A DNA stretch of 64,000 bases from Agelaius tricolor (Eukaryota; Chordata; Aves; Passeriformes; Icteridae), in contig JALJCS010000035.1 of the NCBI GenBank assembly GCA_023055355.1, positions 2,480,001-2,544,000 on the forward strand, in the 5' to 3' direction. A model generated the notes under the pieces. That model was not told where the DNA came from, made no database searches, and worked only from the letters and a program-made list of their open reading frames with translations. Shown here in pieces: positions 20,673 to 33,480 of the stretch. A program made the translations under genes and the position numbers. The number at the start of each line of letters is the position of its first letter. The stretch's first letter is position 1.

Positions 20673-23600
20673 ACTGCACCTCTAAAGGTCTGGCCAAGGT
20701 TCTCGTTGCAGGAACGAGCAGCTCAGTGGGAAGAAGGTTTGTCCCAGCAGGATCCACAATCAGAGGCCTGGCCAGAGCCCATCAGAGGCAGCAGAGCATG
20801 TGCTTGGTCCTGGCTGCTGATCCCAGAGCTGTGCCTGAGGCAGGGGAGCAGCAGGGTGATGGTGCTGAGGTGAATTCTGCATCTTGGGCAAGGTGAGAGA
20901 AGCACAGTGTCAGCAGCTAATAAGTTTATAACAGGATTTCTTCCTCAAGCCAAAACCAGCCCAGATTTATAACTCTCCCAGAGCACTCTGAACTTTCCGA
21001 CACTCCTCCTGAAACATTTCATTATTGCTCAATTACTGTCATGTTCTCTTAAAGAGCTGCAGGGGGAAGGTGGGCTCCATTTGGAGGCCAGATGCCATTT
21101 CCATTTCCTCAAAAAACTGCTCAGTGCAATAAATAACCCAGTCACCCTTCAGAAACTGGCTTTGAGGCTACGATAAGTTTGAAAAAAAAAAAAATAGTGA
21201 AAAGCGTGACATGTTCTATGTGTAATGGAAACTAACCAGAAACTAAGATGTTAAATTAGTGGCAGGGCACCTTTGTCTTGTGGCTGGGCCAGACTGTCTG
21301 GCTGGCTTGGAGGCAAGAGCAGCAGAAACTCTCCCCAGCCTCAGCACTGATGCTGTCTCACTGTGCTGGGCTTGCCTGGAAAGGGTTTTTTTGTGTGGGG
21401 GCTACAGAATTGGCTTCTCTGGAAGCTGCTGGAACCTTCTCCTGTGCCTGACTGAGGCAATCCCAGCTGGCTGCAGGATGGACCCACCACTGGGGGAGGG
21501 TAAGGCTGAGAACAAGGACCTGAGCCCACTGTCCAGGACAAAACCATCACCTCTGCACAAGCAGCTGCTCAGCACCCACCTAAGAGGAGCTTTGGAAAAT
21601 GAGAAATCAAGGATTTTCCATACTGAAAAGCAGGTTTGACTTCTTGTTCCGAAGGTCTGGGCAGACTGGACTTCAGACACTACAGCCCACTCCAACATGG
21701 GAGGTCTTAAATTCTGTAAAATGGTCTTAAATTCTGCAAAATTCTTAAATTTTCCTTAACCAGAAAAGCAGAGGCCCTGCTGTGCTCAAAACCCATCCCG
21801 GAGCCCAGGCTCTGTCACAGGGTTTGTGAATCACCTGACAGCTCTCATGCCTTCACTTCCACAGCACATCATCATCCAAAAGCTCTTTTCTGCCTTGATA
21901 CGAGTCACAAGTATCTGTTTGTACATATGGAAACCACATTTTGTATTCCAGATGGAAATTCATCCTCGATTTCAGAGAAGGAAACGAGCTATTTCGTACG
22001 AGATGCATAATTTGTTGTGCGAATATGAAATATGTGACTGCCTCACATGTTGTGAGCTAATCATAAAAAAAAATTAGATTGGAAAAGGCCCCATCTGTCT
22101 CTAAATCCTATGATAGCTGTTCTCAGCTAACTCCAGCTCTGCCAGTACCTGCACACACACACAGCAAGGAGAGGTTTCTGTGCCAGGGATTTAGGGAAAA
22201 ACACAGGAGCAAATACAAAGCTGCAGCTGAAGTTACATCCGAGGCAGTGAGGAAACATCTCAGAGGGAATTGAGACCTTATGAGACCTTATGACACCTCT
22301 CCAGCTGACTGAAGTCATTCCCCAACTCTTCAAATTGTTCCTGACCTGCCTTTTTTATCCAGGCTCCCCTGCAATTATCTTCTTAACATAATTTCCCTGC
22401 AGTTCCCTGAAGAGCCTTAATGGGATCACTGGGAGGGATCCAGCTGCTGAAAGCGTGGGGGCAAAAAGATGATGGGAATATTGCCACTCTCCTTGGTGAG
22501 GCTGCAAGTTCAGCCTGGGGCTTGCTGGCCTCAGCAGCAGCTCTGCCACACAAATTCAGTGGCTCTGACTCAGGCCTGACCTGCTTTGCTCCTTCTGTCA
22601 TGGTCTCATTTATCTGCACCGGGTTCCTGAGCCTGACATTAAAGCTCTGCTCCAGTATCATCACCAAAGGAGCTCCTCCCCTGGCATCCAAGGAGCAGTT
22701 TAAGGAGATTATTCAATTATTATTTAATTCATTATTATCATTCTATTCAATTCATTATTATTATTCAGTTGGAAACAGCAATATTGGCCTGTTCCATTCA
22801 GTGTGTTACTGAAAGCACTTCAGCTTGGGTGCCTCAAAAAATGAGACAGGTTTGAAACAGCAGCACGAGGTGGTACCAGGTTCCCAAACCTGATAAGACA
22901 TTTTCATATAAAAGAAAAAGAAGCCCCAGGTCTCAGCTACCAAAGCAGTGAGACCACTGAAACCAGGTCAGCCCTGCCCATCCCTCTCTCTCTCTCTCCA
23001 CTGCTCAGGACAATGATGCTCCACCTTAGATGCCATAGCTGAGTCCCCACGTTTAATGAGATGAATCTTTGCCATCCTACAGGTTTAACCCACTTACAGG
23101 ATTACATAAAATTGCCTGGATTAAGATAATTTTGTGTCTTGAATCCATTTAGCTAAGAAATGCAGATCACTGTAGATGAATCTTTGGTCCTTGGAGATTT
23201 ATCCAACCTGGATTTTACCAGCACAGCCCTTTTACCCCCCTTTTGGAGGGTTCCAAACTGGCAGTTCCTTCAAGACTGGATTCAGAGTCAATTAAAAACT
23301 TAGATACACTCAGCAGGGTTTAGATCTGCTCCTTTTGGACCTTTATTAGTTACAAACCATGTCCATGTTTTAATCAAGAGACCATGCATTAATGATTTAA
23401 GATTTACCCTGTCTTGGCCAGCCAGACCTCATGGACATCTTTCTGACAGGATCTGTCTTCCATCACACCCATGAATTCTACCATCTCTGTTGAGAGAAAA
23501 GCAAATTAGCAAAGGAGTGAATTTAGACTTCTCACAGAGAAGTTCCCAGAAGAATTCCCAGAGATTTCTCCAAGTTTTTTACCTTGTGCTTCCCATGCCT

Positions 23601-23875
23601 CCTCCGGTGGAAATCTTTCTGCACTGGGATGTGTCTGCTGACTGCTGACAGCAAAAATGGTGTTAGAAAACACCCAGAATGTACAACCTGGAGAGGAAGG
23701 GGGAGGTGGGAAAGGTGCAGGAGTGGCTGGGCATCTCACACAGCTTTGGGAAACTGCTCAGCTCTGGCTGTCAGCTTCAGCTGAGATTCTGAGATCCACA
23801 AAGGACAGCTGCTGCCTTTTCTGTGGCCCCCAAGTCTCAGCAATGGCCACAAGTGCTCAGACAGAGCTATTCAAT
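20673..23875. other. Unassigned non-coding stretch
   Basis: Over 3 kb without a recognised transposon. A repeat-free block at 21890-22080 keeps several CpGs and has an 83-codon open frame (21826-22077) that I cannot assign. Small low-complexity parts are an A run near 21182, a short GAGACCTTAT duplication near 22272 and an ATTATT-rich patch at 22709-22765. No exon is supported. Confidence 0.45.
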
Positions 23876-24110
23876 ACAGAATCACAGAATGAAACAGGTT
23901 GGAAAATACCTTTGAGATCATTGAGTCCAAACTGTTACCAAACACCTCCTCAGCACCTAAACCATGTCCTGAATGCCATGTCCAGGCTTTATTAAACAAA
24001 TCCTGGGATGGTGACTCCACCAAGTCCCTGAGCAGACAATTCCAGTGCCCAATCACTCTTTCAGTGATGAATTTTTCCTGAAAAAAAATCCCAGCATTTG
24101 CTCGGATGGG
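23876..24110 (-). mobile_element. CR1 retrotransposon 3' fragment
   Basis: Minus-strand CR1. The 3' end is at the left with ACAGAATCACAGAATGAAAC, then AGGTTGGAAAATACCTTTGA, GATCATTGAGTCCAA, a TTTATTAAACAAATCCTGGG block and GTGACTCCACCAAGTCCCTG. It is diverged and short, and the frame is broken. Confidence 0.88.
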
Positions 24111-25382
24111 CTTTACCTCTGGCTCTGTCACCTTTTCTGTGGACTTGGTTGTAAATCCCTCCTGGATCCTTTACAACAGGAGAGGCAGGGAGAGGGGAGA
24201 ATCGCCTGGCTTAAAACAAAGCAGCTCATTCAAAAGCAGTTGTTTGCCTTGGGCAGCAAACACTGACTTTTACAAACAGCAGACACGTCCTGGGGATTTG
24301 GGGTGACTGCTGCAACGTTTTCAGGCTGGATAGTAAACAGCTAGGTAACCACTGACACTGCCCTGCTGCAGGGTTTGAGGTTCCTTTCCTCTTCCCTGGG
24401 GAACACAAGCCATGATCCTGCTAGAGAAACAAATGATTCATCATAGCAGGGCTACCTCATTAAGATTTATTACAAACCCTTCTGATAGCTCAGGAAAACT
24501 GCTTCCAGGAGTCATCCAATAAAGCAGAATTAACAAGACAGCCCCTCAGATGGAACTGTGCTGCCCAAATCCCTTTCCATGACCTGCAGCCAGAACCGCT
24601 GTGACAGCCACAGAGAGCTCTGCAACCTTCAGCAGGAATCAGGCACAGAGCTATAAAGCTGATGAACAAAGAGAAAGGGGGGAAAACACAACGTTATGCC
24701 ATTTGGTTGTGATCTATGCCCCATTCCACCTTGCCTTTTAGGGGGAAAACACCTCATATTGCACAGGAGTGGCCTTTGGTGTCGTGTGTGCAGCCCTGGG
24801 CTGCAGACTGCCCTGCCAGCTGATCCCAGAGCTTGCTCCCACCAGGAACTGCTGCATTGTGATTTCAGGGTTTACCTCAGAACCTCGGGTCCCTGCCCTG
24901 ATAATTCCCTGCCAGGTGTGTCAGTCACCTCTCCTTTCCCCTCCCAGCACTGTCTGTCAGTCCTGGCATTCCAGAGGGGTGGAGTGATTGGGCAGATTCA
25001 AAAGGTGCCCTCTACCCCTGGAGGGCATTGGGCCATCCAGGTGTCCTTTGTCCCTTGAGACCTCCTTCTATGTACCTGCTTGGTGCCTCCCTGCCCCTTC
25101 CCTGCCCCTCTCCCCGGGGTTCAAAGGAGCAGCAGCCACGGGCTCAGGGAGTTCTGTGGGAGCTGGTGCTGCATTCAGAGGCCTGAGGGCCAGAATAAAG
25201 CTCTGGATCCAAAGCCTCCATCAGAACCGACTCCTTTCCTTCACCATCGCCTCAAAGCTTCTCTGCCAGAGGGAAACCTGAGGAGCAGCCCCTGTTATGG
25301 GGGGAAGCTCCATCCCAGCAGCACCAGAGCTCCTGCAGGCCTGGACTTGTCCCCACGTACCAACTGCAGCACCCAGCCGGCC
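24111..25382. other. Unassigned non-coding stretch
   Basis: No gene or repeat family recognised. Composition is moderately GC-rich toward 25.1 kb. Overlapping open frames of 70-142 codons show no domain. Confidence 0.5.
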
Positions 25383-25652
25383 AAAAGTGTCTGTGGGGTG
25401 AAACACCACACACCCAAAAGTGTCTGTGGGGTGAAACACCACACACCCAAAAGTGTCTGTGGGGTGAAACACCACACACCCAGCCAGGCAAAAGTGTCTG
25501 TGGGGTGAAACACCACACACCCAGGCAGCCAGAAGTGTCCCTGGGGTGAAACACCACACATCCAGCTTAGCCAAAGGTGTCTCTAAGGGTGAAACACCAC
25601 ACACCCAGCCAGGCAAAGGTGTCTCTAAGGGTGAAACACCACAGTGCTGCTG
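25383..25652. repeat. 33/41-bp minisatellite with hairpin core, 7 units
   Basis: Seven units, each with AAGTGTCTGTGGGGTGAAAC followed by ACCACACACCCA, starting near 25383, 25416, 25449, 25490, 25531, 25573 and 25615. The first two intervals are 33 bp. The rest are 41-42 bp because of an added GCCAGGC-type spacer. Each unit contains GTGGGGTGAAACACCACAC, an inverted repeat with an 8-bp stem (one mismatch) and a 3-nt loop. The last two units share TCTCTAAGGGTG. Open frames up to 202 codons here translate the repeat. Confidence 0.92.
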
Positions 25653-26518
25653 TTTGGTCCAGCACCAAGGGCCAGCCAAGCTCAGGCACGTCCTGCCTGC
25701 AATATTGGTAACTATTCCAATAAGGAAGGACCATAAGCAAGCCTTGGGTGCACTGATGGCACCTGCATGGCCACACAGCTGCCCACACACTTTGGGGTTC
25801 TCCACAGCCTGGAACAGTCTGCAAGACAAACCACAGCACCAGCTCCCCTGAGAGACTCAGCAGCAGACTCCAGCTCCAGCTGGAGGAAAGAGCAGGACAC
25901 ACCCAGCACAGACCTGACACCCAGCATTCTGCCAATCCTCAGAACCAGGCTTTTTGCTGTTTCCTTTCAAAGTGGAATTTTTGTTTGCTGATCGCGTTTT
26001 AAAGAAAAGTGGATGCACACAGAAGACAAATAATCCCAAGACTCAAACTCAATATTGGGGTAAAATTAAACATTCCAGTTGTCCCAATATTATTTTGTTT
26101 TCCAGGAAAAAAACCCCTTCCAACAGGCAACCAGGTCTCCCCATTTAAGGAGAGTAAACCCAGCACCCTGCATTGCCATTAAAGTAACTCAAAAGGTGCA
26201 GAGCCCAGAGCAGCCCCTTCCAAAGGTGAAATATCTGTTTCTGTGCTGAGCTCAGTGACACGAGGGAAAGCTGCCCAGTGTGTGAAAAGATCCAGGACAA
26301 CATTTTTCAGTTTGTTTCCCCCATTGGTGTGTAATGTTATCCAGCTCACACACAGCTGAACTAGATCATGCCTTCCAGGAGGATCTCCAGGTCTGAGGTG
26401 AAGCATCCCAGCTAGAATTAATTTCCCTCTTGTCCTGCTCAGCTGGGTAATTATTGTATTGTTCCATAGTTGTCTTTCCAACCTAATTTCAACATCCACC
26501 CTCTAGATCTTCTTCTAG
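25653..26518. other. Unassigned non-coding stretch
   Basis: No exon or transposon recognised. The open frames are short and overlapping. Confidence 0.5.
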
Positions 26519-26979
26519 TATGGTAAAATCAGGGTGCCCTCAACAAAGGAATGATTGGCATCTGACTCCATTGATACAGAATGCTGAACAATTGCATTAT
26601 ATATTATATTATATTATATTATATTATATTATATTATATTATATTATATTATATTATATTATATTATATTATATTATATTATATTATATTATATTATATT
26701 ATAATTGATGCTCTGCTACAAAGAATACTGTGACTGTCTGAGACAGCCAGGACACAGCTTTGAGTGATTGGCCAAGGAAACAAAACAATCCTCAGCCGAA
26801 TCCAATTGACAAATCACTTCAGGTAAACAGTCTTCCTAACACATTCCACATGTGCAAAAACAACAGGAGCAGAGAATAGAGATAAGAATTGTTTTTCTCT
26901 TCTTCTCTCTGTGCTTCTCCAGGAAAAAACGCTGAGAGAGAGAATTATGTCTCTCTGTTCAGAGACTGTGAATGGCACA
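26519..26979 (-). mobile_element. Solo LTR, family A (subgroup C), minus strand
   Basis: The minus-strand start is TGTGCCATTCACAGTCTCTG and its 3' end (plus-strand left) reads TATGG, so the termini are TG...TA. It is flanked by a perfect 6-bp duplication TTCTAG (26513-26518 and 26980-26985). It shares the subgroup's TGTGGCATTCAC-like start with the copies at 29538 and 54368. The family AT site is occupied by about 105 bp of very regular TATTA units. No coding remains. Confidence 0.85.
26598..26702. repeat. TATTA pentanucleotide microsatellite in LTR
   Basis: About 20 nearly perfect TATTA units, the most homogeneous of the LTR-borne AT arrays and so probably among the most recently expanded. 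Confidence 0.96.
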
Positions 26980-27252
26980 TTCTAGTGCAGGGAATTGCCT
27001 TCCACTACCTGCCACACTGCCTCCAAACTTCCTTTTCAGCAAGCCAAGCAGCCTGAGCTCTTTTAGCCTGACTTTCACTGCAGACCTTTACATCCCCTTA
27101 CAGCTGAGTTACCTTCCAACCTGTATCCAAGAGAACAAAATGCTCTTTGGAGGGTCAGAAACTTTGTGCTTTGCCAAAAAGTGCTACCCACTGGAATTGC
27201 CTCAGATGCGAACACCAGCCTGGGAAAACTGAGGGATGTGAGAAGGGCAGCC

Positions 27253-27408
27253 TTGGAATGGGCTGCCCACACAATCACTGTCCCTGGAAGTGTTCAAAAA
27301 ATGTGTAGATGTGGTGCTTAGGGACACAGTGTAATGGTGAATCTGGCAGTGTAGGTTGCACTCAATGATCTTGGAGGGTTTTTCCAGCCTTTAATGATTT
27401 TGTGATGC
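27253..27408 (+). mobile_element. CR1 retrotransposon 3' fragment
   Basis: Plus-strand CR1 tail: TTGGAATGGGCTGCCCACAC, CACTGTCCCTGGAAGTGTTC, ATGTGGTGCTTAGGGACACA, CAATGATCTTGGAGGGTTTT and an end at GATTTTGTGATGCCATG. It is more diverged than the CR1 at 12 kb or 20 kb, so probably an older insertion. Confidence 0.82.
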
Positions 27409-29537
27409 CATGAAGGAAATCCCAGCCTCTATAGCTCCTCCAAGGCTTTCATGAGCAGCCACTTGTCAACATTCCCTGATTTCAGTTTTCCCTCAGCTCA
27501 TGCATGTCTGGCAATCCCCACTCTGTTAGGGAGCCCTGAAATCTCTTCTGTGCCATGGGGCTGAGCAAGGCCTGCGAGTTGTGTGTGCTGTTTGAGATGT
27601 TTTCACTCAAAATGGCACCTGCCCATGGGGAAGAGAGAATTCTCCAAACAAATGGCTCGTTATTATTTCAGCACTTGCATGGGAGGGGTCCAAGGAACGG
27701 TTTTCATCAACAAAACTCTCTCTGGGTACCACTGACAGCTAGAGCTCCCAGTCAAGGCATGCTGAGGTGAAAATCCAGGGAATGCCATTCCCTCTTGGAG
27801 CCAATTCCTTCAGTGTCAAATCAACAGCCAACGAAAACACATTAAAATCAATGCCCTCAAAAATGACAAGCTCCAAAAAACCACCCCGAAAACAGAGATG
27901 GTCAATCCAAAGCTGTTCATGAGGCCGCCTCCAGCTGCCAGGCTCCCTGTCACAATATTCCCCCACAGTTTTTCCCCAGTGAAATATGGTTCTCCTGGCT
28001 GGAGCCTGTGGGCTGCTGCCCCTTTGCTGAGGCAGCACTGCAGGAGTGTGGAGCAGGCTGTGCCTCACTGTGTTTGTTCAGCCCCAAGGAAGGCAAATCT
28101 CTTCCTTGACTCCCAGAGTCACTCTGCTGAATGAACATTCCTGCATGGAGGGGTCTTTGTGTTCCCCCCAGGCTGTGCTGGTGGTCTCCCAAACCAGGCT
28201 GTGGTGTCTCAGCAGCAGTTCTAATTATGGAGCCCAAGGAAGCAGATAAACAAGAAGCTGGATGGTTTTGTGAGTGAATTTAGGCTTGTGATAACAAAGG
28301 CAAGGCCTGCAGCCAGGCAAAGCCTGTGGGAACACCACAGTTTCTCGTCTAGTTTGATTAAGGCAAGCCATCAGAAACTGCTCAATCAGCCAAAAGAAGT
28401 GAGCTGCCATCCTCTGCAGAGCTCCAGTGACTCCCAGGGCCTCATCCTGCTCTGCCAGCACCCCTGAAATCCCCTGGGACAGCAGCACTGAGCCCTCAGT
28501 GAGCCACCAATGAACCCAGCACCACTGCTCAAAACATGGTCAGGGTCCTGCAAGCTGACCCTGACCCTGGGGCTCCCTGCATCCATCCCCTCCACCCAGA
28601 CCCCCTCCCTCCTGACCTGCAGGACCCTTCCAGCTGAGCCCAGAGCTCCACATGTGCAGGCTGCAAAGTGCAGTGAGCCACAGGTCAGGTACAGCAGGAG
28701 CAGCAGGGATAATTACTGCTCCAACTGGAGACATTAAAAGAAGCTGTTAAGGGTAATGGTGGGTTGTCCACCTCGTGGTCTTCCCAGAGAGTGGAAAAGA
28801 TGTTTCAGGCAGAAATGAGTTAGGGGGCTCAGTGTTGAGGTTAATGGACAGAAGTTTACAGTCTGCTGTTCACAGCTTTAGATGTTTCCAGCACTGGTGT
28901 GTCCATGTCTCTGGACAAGCAATAAAGAGGGTCTGTCTCCCAGGCCACCCCACTTGTGAGTTCAATTATTGAAATTGAGGCAGGTTGATAACACAGCCAG
29001 ACTTTTTGACAGAAGGGGAACCAGCCCTTCTGTGTATATCCAACACCCTGCATGACATTCCAGCACTTTCTGAGATGCATCCGCGTCACTGCAGGGACCA
29101 AAACTGTGCCCACCAAGCACATCCTCACTCAGGAACAGTGGCTTGAGCCCAGGCTGTCCAGGAAACAGTGGAGAGGGGTGATGTTGGTGTGAGCAAATAT
29201 CTGCTCCTTATCCCAAAAAACCCCACAGGGATCACACCCTGGGCAGGCAGCAGCAGCTCCATCTGCTCCCCCTGTGCTGCCTCAGCCACAGCACAGCTCC
29301 TGCAGCACAGGAATCATCAGCTGGGCACAGAGAGCTCCTGCCTCAGCAATATTTCTCTGATGCCTGTGAAGTAATTACCAACAGCTCTTCCCACTGTCCT
29401 CTAATGGAAGGTGGCCTCATTAATTACATTACACTGAGTCAGCTTAGCTTGCTCAGAGATAGTCAAAACACTGTTAGTACTTCTTCCAAAATAAACAGCA
29501 AACTTGCTACAACACCTTGTGTTAAAATATTTTCCAC
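27409..29537. other. Unassigned non-coding stretch
   Basis: About 2.1 kb with no recognised transposon or exon. Short open frames overlap on both strands in the GC-richer part (28.0-28.7 kb), without domains. Confidence 0.5.
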
Positions 29538-30018
29538 TGTGGCATTCACATTCTCTAAAAATTACTTTGCTCAGGGATTTCTCTCCTGGGAAGGTGAGAA
29601 GCCTCAGAGAAAAAGGTAAACAATTCTTATCTCATTTGCTTCTCCTGTGTTTTGCTGCTTTGGAATGTGGTTGGAGATTGTTTACCCACAGGTGATTGTT
29701 TCATTGGATTCTGCTGTGAGTTGTTTTGACTCTTTGGCCAATCTGGGCCAAAATGTGTTGAGACTCAAGAAAGTCACGAGTTTTCATTATTATCTTTTTA
29801 GCCTTCTGTAAGTATCCTTGCTGTATACTTTAGTATAGTATAGTATTCTTTAATATAATATAGTATATAATATTATATCTATAATAACGTATATAATACA
29901 TAATAAAGTATATAATATAATATAATATATATAATAAAGTAATAAATTGGCCTTCTGAGAACATGGAATCAGATTCATCATTCCTGCCTTCGTTGGGGCA
30001 TTCCCTGCTAATACAATA
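29538..30018 (+). mobile_element. Solo LTR, family A (subgroup C)
   Basis: Starts TGTGGCATTCACATTCTC and ends AATACAATA. It is flanked by a perfect 6-bp duplication TTCCAC (29532-29537 and 30019-30024). The family core GAGAAGCCTCAGAGAAAAAG, a CCAAT-type site (GGCCAATC) and AATAAATTGGCCTTCTGAGA are present. The AT site (29830-29950) is an irregular TATAATA mixture. Confidence 0.9.
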
Positions 30019-30024
30019 TTCCAC

Positions 30025-32063
30025 CATGCCTTGAACTACCTGAACCTCATTTCCTATGAGAATCAGTTCACCCACTCCTGAACTGCCACAGAATGTGCAG
30101 AAATATCTTCTTGAAGATTCCACCCTCTTCTTTGTTTCCAGCAGGAACAGCAGAAGAGGATGGAACACCCCAGTCAGATTCCAGGGAGGCTTTGGCAGTG
30201 AGTCAGACATGCAGCACCCTGAAAGCACAGGAGCCCTCAGCAGTGACCATATTTCACTGTGTGACCTCTCCTGGCCCCTGCAGGATGCTGGTTCTGAGGA
30301 GGAACCTCCTGTGCTGGCTCATCAACTCCACTTAAATTAATGTGGTTGTTAATATTGACTAATCTACATATTGCTCCTGGTGCTAATGCCTTTCCCTTAG
30401 CAGCTCCACTGTTTCTCCTTGCCTCTGCTCCGTGGCACAGAACATTTACACCCTAAATGTGCAAGTGAGCCTCTTTAAACACTGCACAACGTAAGCTGGG
30501 CTTAACAGAACCCATCTACAGGCCCAGGTTTGTCCTTTCCCTTAAATATATGAAATAACATCGTTTAGGTGACATGATTTGTTAAATAATGTTATGTTTA
30601 ATCCCTAATAATGTTTAATCCCTGTGGTTATTAGAGAAAGGCAAAAGGGCTGGATCACCTTCCAGAAACACCTTTTCCTTTGATGTTATTTTAGGGAACC
30701 TACAGGAATTAGGAACAGGAACCATCTCATAGGAACTACTGCGTGGTAAGGAAGAGAGCAAAGCTTCTTTAAGGGAGGAAGTATGGAATTTAGGAGAAAT
30801 GGTCATATTTGAGGAAAAAAAATGTTTCTGCTTAGCATCTTGAAGATATTTTGAAATGTTTAGGTTTTTTCCTTCCTATACATTTGTTTCAGAAAAATCA
30901 TCAGTGTTTAATTTCTAAGGAGGGATTTAAATGGTCTCAGAGCATGTAGCTGAAGGAAAATGAATCAAACTGAACATTTAGGGTCCCCTATTTGTTCTGC
31001 TGAATAATCTTCCTCTTAGTGCTATCAGAAAGAAATTAAGAAGCATTTTTTAGTTTAACAACTAAAAGTAGAAATCAATTATTCAGAGTTCTAGTTCTGA
31101 GCTGTTTTGAAAAATCTACCTTTTTGATATGCTTGAGATCATTTAAAGATATTAAGAAATATGGTTGCGTGCACCAAATTAAAGGAAGCGTCAAAATATC
31201 AGATGCAAAAGAAAAGCTTTAAAACAAATCTCCATAACCATCAGTGAAAACATTTGACAATTATTTATATTTCAAATGAAACAGGTGATTTTTTCAATTA
31301 AAATGGAGATGCAATCTTTCTTAAAAGTAATGAAAATGCAAATACTCAGTACTAGATAAATTAGTCTGGGAAAATGCATATATACAGAAAATAGGTCATG
31401 CTGCCCTGAGTGAGAGAGGGAGGGAAAAGCAGAAAATTGAAGGGAAAAGGCAAATTGAACTCAAGTTCTTATTTCTCAACAGCATCCTTTAACAAAACCC
31501 ACTCTTTATGTTTTCTCTACAAACATTGAACCAACAAGGAAAAGGTCACTGGGATCTGACCTCCCTTTAATAACACATTGGCAGTTTTTCCTTTAGAGGG
31601 AAAAACATTTTGTAAGAGCAAAGACAAATAATCCCAACTAGATTAATAAATTACTTAAAAGAGAGAGAGCTGAAAAAGAAAGCCCCACAAATCAGGACAG
31701 TCCTTCTGCTTTTATTTTAGTACCTTTTGTTTTAGCACCTTTTCTTAAAAAAAAAAAAAAAAGAAAAGAAAAAAAAAGAAAAAAGGTGCATAAAACAATA
31801 TTTGGAAATAATATTTGGAATACCAAGGGGTGCTAGGGAAAACAGAGGAGCTGTTTTCCCACTGGGCAGCCAAACAACGAAGCACTGAAGAGGCAAAAAC
31901 ACTGCAGGGAGAAAAGCCACTTTCCTCCTCTCCTCCTTGTTTTCAGCCCAGTCTCAGAGGTCACTGGTTCATTTATTTAATTAACCAAGTGGCACCTCCA
32001 GGGCTGCAGGGTTTGTTCCCCTCTTGGTTATCCCACAGGAGAAGAGCTGCAGGGAGATTCCAC
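30025..32063. other. Unassigned AT-rich stretch
   Basis: About 2 kb with no recognised transposon. The section 30540-31680 is AT-rich, repeat-free and unique-looking, with few open frames. An A-rich run of about 40 bp (AAAAGAAAAG-type) sits at 31747-31784. Confidence 0.5.
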
Positions 32064-32466
32064 TGTGGTGTTTTCTGAGATCCCCGTCGTTGGAGGGAAT
32101 GATGAATCTGACTCCATGTTCTCAGAAGGCTAATTTATTATTTTATGATCTGCATTATATTAAGAATACCATACTAAAGAATACAGAAAGGATACAGACA
32201 GAAGGCTTAAAGATAATAATGAATTTCGTGACTCTTTCCAGAGTCCTGACACAGCTTGGCCCAATTGGTCATTAAGTCAAAACAATTCACATGAAACCAA
32301 TGAAACAATCCCCTGTGGTTAAACAATGTCCAAACACATTCCAAAGCAGCAAAACACAGGAGAAGCAAATCAGATAATTATTGTTTCCTTTTTCTCTGAG
32401 GCTTCTCAGTTTCCCAGGAGAGAAATCCTGGGCAAAGGGATTTTTCCAGGAAATATGATGGTGACA
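32064..32466 (-). mobile_element. Solo LTR, family A, minus strand (compact copy)
   Basis: The plus-strand left end is TGTGGTGTTTTCTGAG and the right end is GATGGTGACA, giving TG...CA in minus orientation. It is flanked by a perfect 6-bp duplication TTCCAC (32058-32063 and 32467-32472). The family core, CCAAT-type site and CTGACTCCATGTTCTCAGAA block are intact. The AT site is short (about 50 bp), so this is close to the unexpanded form at 403 bp. Confidence 0.9.
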
Positions 32467-32472
32467 TTCCAC

Positions 32473-33480
32473 AGCTCTGGAACCAAAGGACATCACCCAG
32501 ATCTGCCTTTCTGGCAGGGATGAGACCCTTTTAAAATAAACCTTCAAGGTTTTAGGTCATGTTTTTGGAGGAAAAGGGGGTGAAAAGTCCAGGTCAGAAA
32601 AGGGCATTGCTGTCAGAGGGGTCAGACATCCCTGGCACGGGGGCAGGCCCTTGAAGGCCCCGGGCAGACACGAGTCCTTGGTGTGACCTTGGTGTGACAT
32701 TGTGGCTCTGTGACCTGCACCATCAATCCACCAGCAGTCTGGATGAGGCACCAGCCCAGACTTCCCACTACAACACCAAAAATCCCCATTTGCAGCAGCA
32801 GTTTCACTCCTCAGAGAGGAGTCCTGCCCCAGCAATGTCCATCCTGAAATACACCAGAAGCAAGAGGAGAATGGAACACTCTGAGCTCAAGGGAACAGAT
32901 TTAACCACAGACATGAACCATGAGATGAGCCAGGCACAAAACTCCATGGACAAGTTTCACCCTGGCCCCAGGAGAGCTCATCCTGCCCTGAGGTGGAGGC
33001 TGCAGCACCTTTGGCATCCCCTGCTCTCTGATTTTGTGCCTTTGCTATGAGTGTTTTTGAAAACAAAAAAAAAAAATCCCAACCAACCAAAATGCAGAAA
33101 TGAATTCTCGCTGAAATTCTTTTCATGATTACTGTGTAAATAATATTCCAATAAAATGAGAGATGCAAATCTCCTTTAAGGCCTCATTCACCAGATTCCT
33201 GCTCTTGCCTTTCAAACCTCAGCATCAGCAGCTCAGTCTTTCGTCTCCCACCCATCAATTGATACTTAAATAATGCATAAAACTGTCTTATTAAATGCAT
33301 GTTGAATATTTATTTGGAAGCTCATCACAAGTTGAAAGATAACCTTCATTTTCAATTCCCTTTGGGATAATCAGCTAATTGGGTATCAGCTGAAGCTCAG
33401 CCCCTTCAGCCTGCTGACAGTCAGCATGGGAGCCTCTCCCAACAATGCCTCAGCAGCCCTTGAGGGGCTGTGGGGCTTTG
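32473..33480. other. Unassigned stretch with possible conserved element
   Basis: No exon recognised. The section 33240-33410 is repeat-free and AT-rich, with TCAATTGATACTTAAATAAT and CAGCTAATTGGGTATCAGC, resembling conserved enhancer sequence. This is a weak, composition-based impression. Confidence 0.4.

Noticed and set aside
25383..25652. CRISPR-like look of regularly spaced hairpin repeats
   Set aside because: Eukaryotic context, spacers almost identical to each other, no leader and no cas genes. It is a minisatellite.
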